DNA from: Prevotellaceae bacterium
Lineage (GTDB): Bacteria > Bacteroidota > Bacteroidia > Bacteroidales > UBA932
Assembly: GCA_031258195.1 (NCBI GenBank)
Contig: JAIRNF010000039.1
Location: 62,001-126,000, forward strand
Reading direction: 5' to 3'
DNA length: 64,000 nucleotides
The notes below the pieces were generated by a model. The model saw only the letters and a list, made by a program, of their open reading frames with translations, ran no database searches and was not told the origin of the DNA. Each line of letters opens with the position of its first letter. Positions within the stretch are counted from its first letter, which is position 1. The translations under genes and the position numbers were made by a program. Below, piece after piece: positions 9,542-18,252 of the stretch.

Positions 9542-10337
9542 GGCGTACGCCTTTGCTTTGGGCTTTTATCTTTTTTATTTTATTGTTTTCGACTAATAAA
9601 ATTTGTATAAATCTTTTCACAATATAGTTTTTTATAATGAAGCGTTTTAGCTTCTTACTAATAATTTGGGGGTATTCTTTCCACAGCCTTATATGATTTC
9701 TTGTTATGTAGTATGTTCTAAAAGCTGAATAGTTGGGAGCCGGAATGCCCAAAAATTTAGTTGGCGCCGCAAACTGTTGCTTTAAATGAGCGTGCTTAAT
9801 GCAAATAGTGGGGTAAGAATTTTTTATTGCTCTAAAACAAAATTCCGTATCGACAGCATCAATAAAGTAATCTTCTCTAAAAAATCCGATCTCTTGAAAA
9901 AGCGTTAAGTCATAAATGCCGCCCGATGTTATAGCCGCTTCTATCTCTTGAATCTCTCGCTCCAAGCCGTATCGATAGTTCACATTGGGCGAAAAGATTT
10001 TATATTGCGAATGGTATTTATCTACTATATTTTTATAATAATCGAAGTTTTCCCAATAGCTGTCCTGATCCATTGTAAGTATGTGAGTAAAGCCATCTGC
10101 TATGCCTAGCTCCGCCGCTCTATTAAGAGGATACGCTATTCCCTCGTTTTCGCCAGTAGATAAATGCGCTATTTTGTTAGCATATTCAGGTATCTCAATT
10201 CGATATTTATTCCGATCCGGTTCGGGAGTATTTTCCCATATAATAAGCTTATCAATATTAGATATATATCTTAATATATTATCTACCGCTTCTTTTACAT
10301 CCGGATAGTATGATATGACAACGGCTAATAGCTTCAT
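9498..10337 (-). CDS. Glycosyltransferase family 2 (rhamnosyltransferase-like)
   Basis: 279 residues. It begins with MKLLAVVISYYPD, has ILTMDQDSYW as the DxD-type site near residue 90, and FIDAVDTEFCFRAI as the conserved acidic acceptor motif, the pattern of RfbF/RhlC-type rhamnosyltransferases. The 3' end overlaps the next GT2 start. First glycosyltransferase after the flippase gene, 48 bp downstream of it. It likely adds an early sugar of the repeat unit; the identity as rhamnose is only by family resemblance. Confidence 0.86.
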   Translation of the reverse strand: MKLLAVVISYYPDVKEAVDNILRYISNIDKLIIWENTPEPDRNKYRIEIPEYANKIAHLSTGENEGIAYPLNRAAELGIADGFTHILTMDQDSYWENFDYYKNIVDKYHSQYKIFSPNVNYRYGLEREIQEIEAAITSGGIYDLTLFQEIGFFREDYFIDAVDTEFCFRAIKNSYPTICIKHAHLKQQFAAPTKFLGIPAPNYSAFRTYYITRNHIRLWKEYPQIISKKLKRFIIKNYIVKRFIQILLVENNKIKKIKAQSKGVRHGLSASKARHDSEF

Positions 10338-10385
10338 CTAAATCAACGGGTCTGGTTTAAAATATTTGCTCGAATTTACCATGTG

Positions 10386-11834
10386 TTAATTTCTTCTCAA
10401 CCTCTCCTTTACTATTAAAACCAGCTCACGGTAGGCAAGCGGTTTTATAATAGCACAGAGCATGAATGTACAAAAGCTAAATATAGCAAGCGTTATTAGT
10501 ATTCGCAGCCAATCGGTAAATATTGGCAGCGCCATAGCCGATAAAACGGCTAAGGCTGCCGGAAGTCCGACGATTGCTATAGACAATAAAATTATACTCA
10601 GCTGCTGCCCGATAGAAAAATTGATTAGCCGCTTAGCGTACCACGCGTTAATGAAAAATCCTAGCCAGTAGTGGAAGATAAAACCTATCATCAATACTTT
10701 TATACCCCATACGATACCAACGATTATAATAGGAATAAAAAGCGCATATTTTACCAGCTCTGTTCTAAGAAAAAGGTCGGATCTTCCAAGAGCATTCATT
10801 ATATTTTGGTCGATATTGTGTAATGGTTGTACCATATACGCCAAACATAACGCCTGAAGATATGGTATAGCCGGAGCCCATTTTTCTCCCATCAGTAAAA
10901 TAATCAGTGGTTTTGCTACAATTATGATTGCGAACATAATAAAGAACGTACAGAGCGTAATAATGCCGAGTATTTTCTTAGCGGCGTTTTTTAGAGCGGC
11001 AGGGTCTGATTGCAGCCGAGAAAATACAGGATAGGCAACTTTAGCCGTTATATTGCTGATTGTACCTCCAACCATATTAGCATATTGATCGGCGGTAGAG
11101 TAGTATCCCACATCTTCTACCTTATAAAAACGACCAATTATGGCGTTATAAATGTTTTTAAAAATGGCGGCGATTAGATAGATTAAAACTAAATTTTTTC
11201 CAAATGAAAATAGCCTCAGAAACGTTTTTTTATCAAAGAACGTTCGGGGTATCCATTTATTATGAATCCAGAAAAGTATAGAACGTATGGTTTGCATTAA
11301 CAACGCTCTCCAAACAAGTGCCCAAACTCCCCGGCCCGAAAAAGCCAGGTATATGGCTACTACGCCGCTTATAGAGGCGGAGCATAAAGAAATAATAGCT
11401 TGCGATTTAAAATCAATACGCTTAACTAAGATCGTTTGCTGGATGCCGGTAAGCGATCCGATAATGAGCGTTAGCCCTAAAACGCGAAGGACTTTAACCA
11501 GAATAGGTTGTCCGAAAAAGTTTGCAATAGCGGGGGCTAAAAAATAGAATAGAACGTATAGTAGGATGCCGAACGCAACGTTGAAATGGAATACCGTACT
11601 ATAATCTTTTTCGTTGCCGTCTTGTTCTCTTACCAAAGCATGTCCTAATCCGCCCTCAATTAATACTTGTGCAATAGCAATGAAAATGGTAGTAAGACCA
11701 ATAATTCCGAATTCCGCGGGAGATAAAATTCGGGCTAAGATAATAATAACGATAACGGTTATCCCTTGGCTTCCGATATTATCTATAGAACTCCAAAAGA
11801 AACCTTTTACTGTTTTTTGTTTTAAACCACTCAT
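10386..11834 (-). CDS. Wzx-type lipopolysaccharide/polysaccharide flippase
   Basis: 482 residues, about 14 hydrophobic helices, MATE/MOP superfamily. The N-terminal SGLKQKTVKGFFWSSIDNI and the following ARILSPAEFGIIGLTTIF are characteristic of the polysaccharide transporter branch (WzxC-like). It would move lipid-linked repeat units across the inner membrane for polymerisation by the EpsG-like protein. Located 26 bp downstream of ddl and 48 bp upstream of the first glycosyltransferase gene. Length is normal for the family. Confidence 0.9.
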   Translation of the reverse strand: MSGLKQKTVKGFFWSSIDNIGSQGITVIVIIILARILSPAEFGIIGLTTIFIAIAQVLIEGGLGHALVREQDGNEKDYSTVFHFNVAFGILLYVLFYFLAPAIANFFGQPILVKVLRVLGLTLIIGSLTGIQQTILVKRIDFKSQAIISLCSASISGVVAIYLAFSGRGVWALVWRALLMQTIRSILFWIHNKWIPRTFFDKKTFLRLFSFGKNLVLIYLIAAIFKNIYNAIIGRFYKVEDVGYYSTADQYANMVGGTISNITAKVAYPVFSRLQSDPAALKNAAKKILGIITLCTFFIMFAIIIVAKPLIILLMGEKWAPAIPYLQALCLAYMVQPLHNIDQNIMNALGRSDLFLRTELVKYALFIPIIIVGIVWGIKVLMIGFIFHYWLGFFINAWYAKRLINFSIGQQLSIILLSIAIVGLPAALAVLSAMALPIFTDWLRILITLAIFSFCTFMLCAIIKPLAYRELVLIVKERLRRN

Positions 11835-11860
11835 CTAAGATGTATAATCCTTTACCGGCT

Positions 11861-12844
11861 CTATTTTATGCTCTCTTCGATCAGTAAATCTAATATTTCG
11901 CCAAACTCTTTACCCATCTCTTTTACCTGCTTTGGAACAAGACTATTTGCTGTCATTCCAGGAACGGTATTTACTTCTAAAAAGTACAGCATATCTTTTT
12001 CTTTATTGTAGATATAGTCAACCCTGACAATTCCCTTGCACCCAAGACGCTCGTATATGAGACAAGAACAATCTTCTACCCGTTTTGTTAGCTCGGGCGA
12101 TATACGGGCGGGGGTAATCTCATCAGACATGCCCGGCGTATATTTGGCTTCGTAGTCAAAGAACTCTTTTTTGCTGACAATTTCGGTTATAGGAAATACC
12201 AGTAGCTCGCTATTCGCACGCATTAAGCCACAGGTAAGCTCTACGCCCGATATAAATTCTTCTACAATTACATTTACGTCTTCTTTTAAAGCCTCATCAA
12301 TAGCCTTTTGCATATCGTTTACCGACTTTACTTTACTTATGCCAAAGCTGCTGCCTCCCTCGTTTGGCTTAACGAATAGTGGAAGTCCCAGCCGCCGTAT
12401 AGCTGTTTCGGCATTAATCTTATCGCCTTTACGGATAAGAATCGCCTTAGCCATGGCAACTGTTGTGTCAGACAAGTACTTTTTACATGCCCACTTATTG
12501 AATGTTAGCGAAGAAACCAGTACATCGCAAGTGGTATAAGGAATCTTTAGCATTTCGAAATAACCCTGCAGAAGACCGTCTTCTCCGGGTGTTCCGTGTA
12601 TAGCGACCAGGGCGCAATCGAACCGGACTTTAGCCTCGTTTTGCCCAAAGCTGAAATCATCCCTATTGATAGGGATATCGCTTTTACCCTGTTGTTTTAC
12701 AGTCCAACGCTCCTCCTCGATCAATACCCGGTAAACGTTATACCTGGCTTTATCTAAAGCGTTTTCTATAGTATCGGCGCTTTTAAGCGACACAACATGC
12801 TCCGATGAGTTTCCGCCCGTAACAACGGCAATATTTTTTTTCAT
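11861..12844 (-). CDS. ddl: D-alanine--D-alanine ligase
   Basis: 327 residues, ATP-grasp enzyme making the D-Ala-D-Ala dipeptide for peptidoglycan. Visible motifs: VTGGNSSEH at the N-terminus, HGTPGEDGLLQG, the ATP-grasp loop KPNEGGSSFGISKV near residue 160, the EEFISGVELTCG strand, and the metal/substrate site FLEVNTVPGMTANSLVPKQ near the C-terminus. Length matches Ddl. Unusually it is the first gene of the minus-strand run that continues with a polysaccharide flippase 26 bp later, so cell-wall and surface-glycan genes may share a transcript. Nothing looks disrupted. Confidence 0.95.
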   Translation of the reverse strand: MKKNIAVVTGGNSSEHVVSLKSADTIENALDKARYNVYRVLIEEERWTVKQQGKSDIPINRDDFSFGQNEAKVRFDCALVAIHGTPGEDGLLQGYFEMLKIPYTTCDVLVSSLTFNKWACKKYLSDTTVAMAKAILIRKGDKINAETAIRRLGLPLFVKPNEGGSSFGISKVKSVNDMQKAIDEALKEDVNVIVEEFISGVELTCGLMRANSELLVFPITEIVSKKEFFDYEAKYTPGMSDEITPARISPELTKRVEDCSCLIYERLGCKGIVRVDYIYNKEKDMLYFLEVNTVPGMTANSLVPKQVKEMGKEFGEILDLLIEESIK

Positions 12845-12940
12845 TTACAGAGTCGGAATTTTTTAAACTTCAAAAATACTTAATAATATTTTATCAAAAG
12901 GCTTTAGCTTGGGATAGTTTCCGATAATCATCCATTTTTC

Positions 12941-12948
12941 TACCTTTG
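12941..12948 (+). promoter_or_regulatory. Bacteroidota -7 element upstream of trpS
   Basis: TACCTTTG matches the Bacteroidota sigma-70-type -7 consensus TAnnTTTG and lies 34 bp upstream of the trpS ATG. A clear -33 box is not obvious. The region between ddl and trpS is a divergent intergenic space. Confidence 0.5.
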
Positions 12949-12982
12949 TACCTGTTTGATAATGGAAATAATCAGTTAAGCT

Positions 12983-13972
12983 ATGGATATTGTACTAAGC
13001 GGTATTCGCCCAACCGGAGAACTTCATTTGGGCAACTATTTTGGAGCGCTAAGAAATTTTACCAAAATGCAGTACGAAAATCGTTGCTATTTTTTTATTG
13101 CCGATTTGCATTCACTTACAACACACCCAAAGCCTGACGATTTTCATGCTAACGTTAGCAATGTGTTAGCGGAGTATTTGGCGGCAGGCTTAGATCCGGA
13201 GGTGGCTACTATATTTGTTCAGAGCGATATACCTGAGGTTTCGGAGCTATATGTTATTCTGAATATGCTTGCTTATAAAGGAGAACTGGAACGTACTCCC
13301 TCATTTAAAGAAAAAGCTCGTAAGCATGCCGATAATATTAATGCGGGTTTGCTTACCTATCCGGTACTTATGGCATCGGATATTCTTATTCATCGCGCGG
13401 CGAAGGTTCCTGTTGGAAAGGATCAGGAGCAGCATCTGGAGTTTACCCGCTTGCTAGCTCGCAGGTTTAACAACATGTATGGAGCGGAGGTCTTTCCTGA
13501 ACCAACGGCGTATAATTTCGGAAACGACTTGGTAAAAGTACCGGGATTAGATGGTGGCGGAAAGATGGGAAAGAGTGAAGGAAACGGTATTTACCTTAGC
13601 GATGATGAAAAAACGATTCGTAAAAAAGTAATGAGGGCAGTAACAGATAGCGGTCCTACAGAGCCTAATAGCCCTATGCCGGAGCCTATACAAAATATCT
13701 TTACGTTGCTTGATATCGTTTCTACATCTGATACGGTTCAACATTTCCGTGATAAATACAACAGCTGCGAGATTCGCTATGGCGAGCTGAAAAAACAGCT
13801 CGCCGATGATATCTGTAAAGTCACCCTGCCTATACGGGAGCGCATTCTTGAGCTTACGGCGGATAAAGAATATTTGGGTAAGGTAGTTAGAGAAGGGTCC
13901 GTTAAAGCACGCGAGAGTGCCGCTGCTACTTTATATGAAGCGCGTAAGGCTGTTGGCTTTCGTCCATTTTAA
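12983..13972 (+). CDS. trpS: Tryptophan--tRNA ligase
   Basis: 329 residues, class I aminoacyl-tRNA synthetase that charges tRNA-Trp. The start MDIVLSGIRPTGELHLGNYFGAL contains the HIGH-like GxLHLGN signature, and GGKMGKSEGN near residue 195 is the KMSKS loop. GKDQEQHLEFTR matches the conserved tryptophanyl-adenylate pocket of bacterial TrpRS. Length is normal. It is preceded by a TAnnTTTG promoter and followed 32 bp later by the DUF4878 lipoprotein array on the same strand, which may partly depend on it for transcription. Confidence 0.96.
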   Translation: MDIVLSGIRPTGELHLGNYFGALRNFTKMQYENRCYFFIADLHSLTTHPKPDDFHANVSNVLAEYLAAGLDPEVATIFVQSDIPEVSELYVILNMLAYKGELERTPSFKEKARKHADNINAGLLTYPVLMASDILIHRAAKVPVGKDQEQHLEFTRLLARRFNNMYGAEVFPEPTAYNFGNDLVKVPGLDGGGKMGKSEGNGIYLSDDEKTIRKKVMRAVTDSGPTEPNSPMPEPIQNIFTLLDIVSTSDTVQHFRDKYNSCEIRYGELKKQLADDICKVTLPIRERILELTADKEYLGKVVREGSVKARESAAATLYEARKAVGFRPF

Positions 13973-14004
13973 CACTATTTTTTAATAACAAATAATCAAA
14001 AACT

Positions 14005-14379
14005 ATGAGAACATTAAAAACTTTAGCCTTGGTAATAGCGGCGTCGCTTTTACTTTTCGCTTGCGGTGGAAGTTCGCCGGAATCTGTAGTATCAAAATAT
14101 TTGGATGCTGTTAAAGCTGTTGATTTAAAAGCGGCAAAAGAGTGTCTTAGTAAACCATTGGCGGTAGAGTTCGAGGAAATGACTCGTGATTTTAGCGAGG
14201 ATGAAATTAAAGAGCTAAAAGAGGAAAATGCGAACATGAATGTTAAAGTTGTTCGTTCGGAAATTGACGGAGAAACAGCTGTTGTTTATCTCGAAGAAGC
14301 GCATAGCGATCATTCTCACGAACGGAAAATTCCGCTGATAAAGGAAGACGGGCAATGGAAAATGAATATCATCTATTAA
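14005..14379 (+). CDS. DUF4878-type lipoprotein, array member 1
   Basis: 124 residues: signal helix and lipobox LLFAC at residues 17-21, then GGSSPESVVSKYLDAVKAVDLKAAKE, the conserved start of a small NTF2-like (DUF4878) domain, ending with IPLIKEDGQWKMNIIY, the typical closing strand. Such proteins are exported and lipidated; their function is unknown, but the fold often binds small ligands or peptides. First of six paralogues in tandem and 9 bp from the next. Residues SHDHSHE-like (SDHSHERK) near the end add histidines not present in the sister copies. Confidence 0.85.
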   Translation: MRTLKTLALVIAASLLLFACGGSSPESVVSKYLDAVKAVDLKAAKECLSKPLAVEFEEMTRDFSEDEIKELKEENANMNVKVVRSEIDGETAVVYLEEAHSDHSHERKIPLIKEDGQWKMNIIY

Positions 14380-14388
14380 TAGTGTACT

Positions 14389-14781
14389 ATGAAGATTATT
14401 AAAGTTTTTACAATTCTGGCTGTTGTAGCTTCTATCTTATCTTCATGCGGCGCGAGTAGTCCTGAAGCTATTGCCGGAAAAGTTTGTAAGGCGGCGCTTA
14501 ACGGAGATGTTGAGACAATGATTAAGCATGCTACTAAGCGCCAAGTTCCTAAGCTTGAGGAAGCAAAGGTATTTTTTGAAGCGAATAAAGCCGAAATGCA
14601 AAAGGAAAATAAAAAAAATAGTTCGCTTAAGCTTATCAAAATAGAATATGACGATGATAATACGGCTGTGGCTAAATTTGAGCGTACAATAAAAGACGAA
14701 GATGGGGACGAATCGTGCGAAATAGATGTTCTATTGATAAAAGAAGACGGTAGCCGGAAGGTTGAGCATGTAATACTTTAA
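14389..14781 (+). CDS. DUF4878-type lipoprotein, array member 2
   Basis: 130 residues. Lipobox ILSSC followed by GASSPEAIAGKVCKAALNGDVETMIKHA, then a charged middle and the closing strand LLIKEDGSRKVEHVIL. Same architecture as its neighbours but with the usual W of the final GxW motif replaced (GSRK instead of GSWK) and extra cysteines (VCKAAL, ESCEID). Probably co-transcribed with member 1 and ended by the hairpin at 14829-14866. Function unknown. Confidence 0.82.
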   Translation: MKIIKVFTILAVVASILSSCGASSPEAIAGKVCKAALNGDVETMIKHATKRQVPKLEEAKVFFEANKAEMQKENKKNSSLKLIKIEYDDDNTAVAKFERTIKDEDGDESCEIDVLLIKEDGSRKVEHVIL

Positions 14782-14828
14782 GGCTTCCAGAACCTAGAAT
14801 TGATTTTTAGATAATCGGATTAATCGTT

Positions 14829-14866
14829 AAAAATAGGCTGAGCCACCTCGGGCGCAGCCTATTTTT
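14829..14866 (+). terminator. Hairpin terminator after array member 2
   Basis: AAAAATAGGCTG and CAGCCTATTTTT form a 12-bp stem around a 14-base loop, followed by TATTTAT. It separates members 1-2 from members 3-6. Confidence 0.75.
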
Positions 14867-14991
14867 ATTTATAAGCTAATCTTTTGCGAATAAAGAAAAA
14901 ATAAATAGGCGAAACAGCCAATAGAAAGTGGATACTTTGAGATAAAAAACATACTTTTGCTACAAAATGATTTAACCCCTTATTTAACGAA

Positions 14992-15378
14992 GTGAAAATA
15001 GTTAGATTTTTTACGCTAGCATTATGCGTAATGCTTATGCCGTCCGCGTGTGGCGGCGGAACGCCCGAATCTGTCGCCGAAAAATATTGCAAAGCGATTA
15101 TGTGTGCTGATGTAAAAACCGCGGTAAAGTATGCTACAGCATCTGAATCCGAAGATATTAACGAAATTTTATCAGATGCAGAAACCAGAGAATTTGTATT
15201 AAAAGCCTATGATGGTGCGAAGCTAAAGCTTGCCGCCTCTGAGATTGCGGAAGATAACGAATCTGCCGAGGTTGTCTTTGATGTTGAAACGGCTCCGGAC
15301 AGCGAAAAAGAAAATCTTCAAATGAGGGTTAGTCTAGTAAAAGAAGGCGGTAGCTGGAAGGTTAATAGGCTTAGATAA
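14992..15378 (+). CDS. DUF4878-type lipoprotein, array member 3 (GTG start)
   Basis: 128 residues from a GTG codon; no ATG in frame fits the signal peptide. Signal helix, lipobox MPSAC, then GGGTPESVAEKYCKAIMCADVKTAVKYA and final strand VSLVKEGGSWKVNRLR. The DNA GGCGGAACGCCCGAATCTGT (15053-15072) is repeated exactly in member 5, showing a recent duplication or gene conversion. Exported lipoprotein of unknown function. Confidence 0.82.
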   Translation: MKIVRFFTLALCVMLMPSACGGGTPESVAEKYCKAIMCADVKTAVKYATASESEDINEILSDAETREFVLKAYDGAKLKLAASEIAEDNESAEVVFDVETAPDSEKENLQMRVSLVKEGGSWKVNRLR

Positions 15379-15422
15379 GAAATCCGTTTTATTTATTATA
15401 ACCATTCTAATTTTAAATTATC

Positions 15423-15809
15423 ATGAAAACATTAAAGAGTATTGTTATCGCACTATGTGCGGTGTGTATGTTAACCGCATGCGGCGGAGGTGGAAATCCC
15501 GAATCTGTCGCTTTAGACTTCCAGAAAGCCGTGATGAATGGCGATTTTGAAGAGGCCGTTAAGTATGCTACAGAAAATACGGCCCCAATGCTTAAACGAA
15601 TGGCATCAATGGGGGGAGCAGAAGAGATGAAAGGAGTAAAAGAAGAATTTAAAAATACAAAAGTTGCTGTTAAGAGTTCTGAAATTGACGAAGAAGCTGG
15701 TACTGCGATAGTTACACTGGAGCTAACAAATGCTGATGGAGATACTGATATTGCTAGATACGACCTGATTAAAGAAAATGGCAGCTGGAAAGTTATCTTT
15801 AAGAAGTAG
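15423..15809 (+). CDS. DUF4878-type lipoprotein, array member 4
   Basis: 128 residues. Lipobox MLTAC followed by GGGGNPESVALDFQKAVMNGDFEEAVKYA, a methionine-rich middle (MLKRMASMGGAEEMKG) and the closing strand YDLIKENGSWKVIFKK. Spaced 44 bp from member 3 and 39 bp from member 5. The start ATG is clear and the lipobox position (cysteine at residue 20) agrees with the sister genes. Function unknown. Confidence 0.85.
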   Translation: MKTLKSIVIALCAVCMLTACGGGGNPESVALDFQKAVMNGDFEEAVKYATENTAPMLKRMASMGGAEEMKGVKEEFKNTKVAVKSSEIDEEAGTAIVTLELTNADGDTDIARYDLIKENGSWKVIFKK

Positions 15810-15848
15810 TAGTAGAATTTCTGCTTAAGCAAATATCATATAGTAGCT

Positions 15849-16262
15849 ATGAAAATACTTAGAAACCTTGCTATCGCTGTTTTTACAACACTGATGTCAA
15901 CCGCTTGTGGTGGCGGAACGCCCGAATCTGTCGCCGAAAGCTATGTTGAAGCATTCCTAAATGCCGATTACAAAAAGGCCGCTAAGCTTGCAACCAAAGA
16001 GTATGCTGCCGAAATTTTAGAAGAGGTAAAAGATGTTCCTGCCGAAGTAATAAAGCAAGTAATAAAGCAGGTTGTAGAAGAAAGAAAAGCGGAGTATAAA
16101 GGTATTAAATATAAAATTATTGATACCGATATTGGTAAAAAAGGTGCTACCGTTCGATTTGAATTTACTTTAAATGGTGAAACAGACACGGGTAGAGTAG
16201 ATCTGGTAAAAGAAGGCGGTAGCTGGAAAGTCGAAGGCGAAAGCTTGTATCTAGCATTCTAA
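15849..16262 (+). CDS. DUF4878-type lipoprotein, array member 5
   Basis: 137 residues, the longest copy. Lipobox LMSTAC, then GGGTPESVAESYVEAFLNADYKKAAKLA, a lysine/glutamate-rich helix with the internal repeat VIKQVIKQVVEE, and final strand VDLVKEGGSWKVEGES. It shares an exact stretch of over 20 bp with member 3 around the lipobox. Followed by a hairpin at 16279-16314. Lipidated envelope protein of unknown function. Confidence 0.85.
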   Translation: MKILRNLAIAVFTTLMSTACGGGTPESVAESYVEAFLNADYKKAAKLATKEYAAEILEEVKDVPAEVIKQVIKQVVEERKAEYKGIKYKIIDTDIGKKGATVRFEFTLNGETDTGRVDLVKEGGSWKVEGESLYLAF

Positions 16263-16278
16263 AAGAGCAATAAGTTGT

Positions 16279-16314
16279 AAATCAGCTGAGTTAATTATGT
16301 TGACTCGGCTTATT
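16279..16314 (+). terminator. Imperfect hairpin between array members 5 and 6
   Basis: AATCAGCTGAGTTA pairs with TGACTCGGCTTATT (11 of 14 positions) and is followed by a T/A-rich stretch. A weak terminator is the simplest reading. Confidence 0.5.
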
Positions 16315-16333
16315 TATTACCATTATCCGTCAA

Positions 16334-16705
16334 ATGAAATTATTGAAAAACCTCCTTCTTCTTTTTCTCTTTACGGCTACCGCTTGTAGTAAAGATACTC
16401 CCGATACGGTGGTTACTAATTTTCAAGATGCCCTCGAAAAAATGGATCTCGAGAGAGCAAAAAGCTATATATCTAAAGATGCTATACCGATTTTTGATAT
16501 GCTGATAAAAATGGCAGATGAGAACGGCTCTGAGGATATAGAAGCTGGACAAGATATTACGTTTACAATTAAAAGTGTAGATATAAATGATGCTGAAGAT
16601 ATAGCGGCTGTTATCTCTCAAATGATAGATAATAGCGGCGGCGTAGTTGATGAAACAACGTTCTCTTTAGTAAAAGAAGAGGGCAAGTGGAAAATTATTT
16701 TTTAA
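16334..16705 (+). CDS. DUF4878-type lipoprotein, array member 6
   Basis: 123 residues. Short signal peptide with lipobox TATAC, then SKDTPDTVVTNFQDALEKMDLERAKSYI and closing strand FSLVKEEGKWKIIF. More diverged than members 1-5: no glycine run after the cysteine and an acidic middle (ADENGSEDIEAGQD). It is 10 bp from the YiiX-like gene and probably co-transcribed with it. Function unknown. Confidence 0.82.
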   Translation: MKLLKNLLLLFLFTATACSKDTPDTVVTNFQDALEKMDLERAKSYISKDAIPIFDMLIKMADENGSEDIEAGQDITFTIKSVDINDAEDIAAVISQMIDNSGGVVDETTFSLVKEEGKWKIIF

Positions 16706-16715
16706 AGTATAAAAG

Positions 16716-17321
16716 TTGAAATATATATTCTGTTGTTTATTTGCTCTTCTACTTCTGGGCTGTAGTAATGGCAAGCAAGAGCAGCCATCCCCTGCCTATA
16801 CTTTGTCGGAAGAGGAGTTAAGCCATCTTCAATCTGGTGATATTATTTTTCGTATGGGTTATGGCGCTATGAGTCTTAGTATTGTTAGCATACTTAACGA
16901 TTCGATCAAGGTATCGCATTGTGGTATTGTAGTTAGAGGTAGCGCGGGATTAAAAATTGTTCATACCATTTCGCAAAGCCTTTCTGATGCGGACGGTATG
17001 CAGGAGTGTACGGTGGAAGAGTTTATTGCGGATAGTCGGGAAAACTCTATTGCTGCTGTACGGTTTAAGCATGCTGACAAGCAGCAGATAGCCGATAAAG
17101 CAATCTATTACCTAGACAAAAAAATACCATTTGATTCATACTTCGACTTAATCGATTCTTCAGCATTTTTCTGCTCTGAGCTGCCTATGAGAATACTTAA
17201 AGACGAGTTTAACTTTGATTTGTTGCAAGGCGGAGAGTCGCTTATGCAAAACTGTAAGTTTTCTACTTTTTTCGATCCGCAGTACTTCCAAGTAATAATC
17301 AATCACCATTTACGTAAATAA
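16716..17321 (+). CDS. YiiX/YebB-like permuted NlpC/P60 cysteine hydrolase, lipoprotein (TTG start)
   Basis: 201 residues from a TTG codon that gives a proper signal peptide MKYIFCCLFALLLLGCSNG with lipobox LLGC. The domain has LQSGDIIFRMG, the catalytic-histidine motif VSHCGIVV near residue 70, and the late cysteine motif SSAFFCSELPMRIL near residue 150, the circularly permuted order of YaeF/YiiX amidases. Such enzymes may cleave peptidoglycan peptides or lipid-linked amides in the periplasm. Last gene after the six DUF4878 lipoproteins and followed by a strong hairpin. Substrate unknown. Confidence 0.82.
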   Translation: MKYIFCCLFALLLLGCSNGKQEQPSPAYTLSEEELSHLQSGDIIFRMGYGAMSLSIVSILNDSIKVSHCGIVVRGSAGLKIVHTISQSLSDADGMQECTVEEFIADSRENSIAAVRFKHADKQQIADKAIYYLDKKIPFDSYFDLIDSSAFFCSELPMRILKDEFNFDLLQGGESLMQNCKFSTFFDPQYFQVIINHHLRK

Positions 17322-17334
17322 ACAGGCGAATAAA

Positions 17335-17368
17335 AAAGGTTTGAGCACAGGTTATTGCTCAAACCTTT
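17335..17368. terminator. Bidirectional hairpin terminator
   Basis: AAAGGTTTGAGCA and TGCTCAAACCTTT form a 13-bp perfect stem with an 8-base loop, A-rich before and T-rich after, between convergent genes. Confidence 0.85.
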
Positions 17369-17396
17369 ATAATTATAATAATTAATACGTGGCGCA

Positions 17397-18170
17397 TTAA
17401 CCTGATACTTGTACCGTGTATCCTAGTTCTCTGGCTCTATTGGCAATCTTTTCCAGCTCTTCTATGCTGACTTTTTGTAGGTTCGGGGCGGGTGTTTCTC
17501 TATCAATTGTATAAATCATTATTTCGCGAGGGTTAATTTCCCGCGCTACTTCGAGCCAGCGATCTACCTCAATCTTTTCCGTATTATCAACACGCTTGCC
17601 ATCCAGCTCTCCTTTAAGAAACATCGTTTGCAAGGTCATTTTGCCATTAAATTTCTTCATTCGTTTAACGACGGTTGCAACGCTATAGCTGCCTTGCGGC
17701 TTGTCAATTAGCTGAACGGTTTCATCGAAACCGGAATCTAGCTTAAGTATAGCTCTGTCAACCTTTAGCAATGCATTAAAAACTTTTTCTCTGCCCGACA
17801 TTGTAGCATTACTTAATACGCTTACATTCGCCGACGGCGCATACTTATCTCTAAGAGCAATGGTATCGTCTATAATCTCTGCAAAATCGGGGTGCATAGT
17901 AGGCTCTCCGTTTCCGGAAAATGTAATAGTATCGGGTAGCTCATTATTTACAGCCATTTCTTTTAGCTTTGCTTCTAATGTTACCTTTACATCTTCGCGT
18001 GAGTTAAATTCTTTTTTTTCGCCTTTTCTATTCCATCCGCACTCGCAGTAAATACAGTTAAAGTTGCAAAGCTTACTGTAGTCGGGCAATAGGTTTATGC
18101 CCAAAGATATTCCAAGTCTGCGGCTTTTTATAGGACCGAATACCACATCGTTAAAAAGAATAGTTGCCAT
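17397..18170 (-). CDS. Radical SAM protein
   Basis: 257 residues. The [4Fe-4S] motif CNFNCIYCECGW (C-x3-C-x2-C) lies near residues 35-45, and TFSGNGEPTMHPDF is the GGE-like SAM-binding strand. The N-terminus LFNDVVFGPIKSRRLGISLGINLL matches the widespread family of small radical SAM proteins related to wybutosine-type (TYW1-like) enzymes. Function is not established for this subgroup. It lies 82 bp downstream of the HMA protein gene and could be read from the same promoter. Intact. Confidence 0.87.
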   Translation of the reverse strand: MATILFNDVVFGPIKSRRLGISLGINLLPDYSKLCNFNCIYCECGWNRKGEKKEFNSREDVKVTLEAKLKEMAVNNELPDTITFSGNGEPTMHPDFAEIIDDTIALRDKYAPSANVSVLSNATMSGREKVFNALLKVDRAILKLDSGFDETVQLIDKPQGSYSVATVVKRMKKFNGKMTLQTMFLKGELDGKRVDNTEKIEVDRWLEVAREINPREIMIYTIDRETPAPNLQKVSIEELEKIANRARELGYTVQVSG

Positions 18171-18252
18171 ATTTCAAAGTTAAACGCGCATAATATTTAC
18201 CGCGCGAATCACAAATTTACTTGTTGAGGTACTCTTGATACTCATTAATTTT

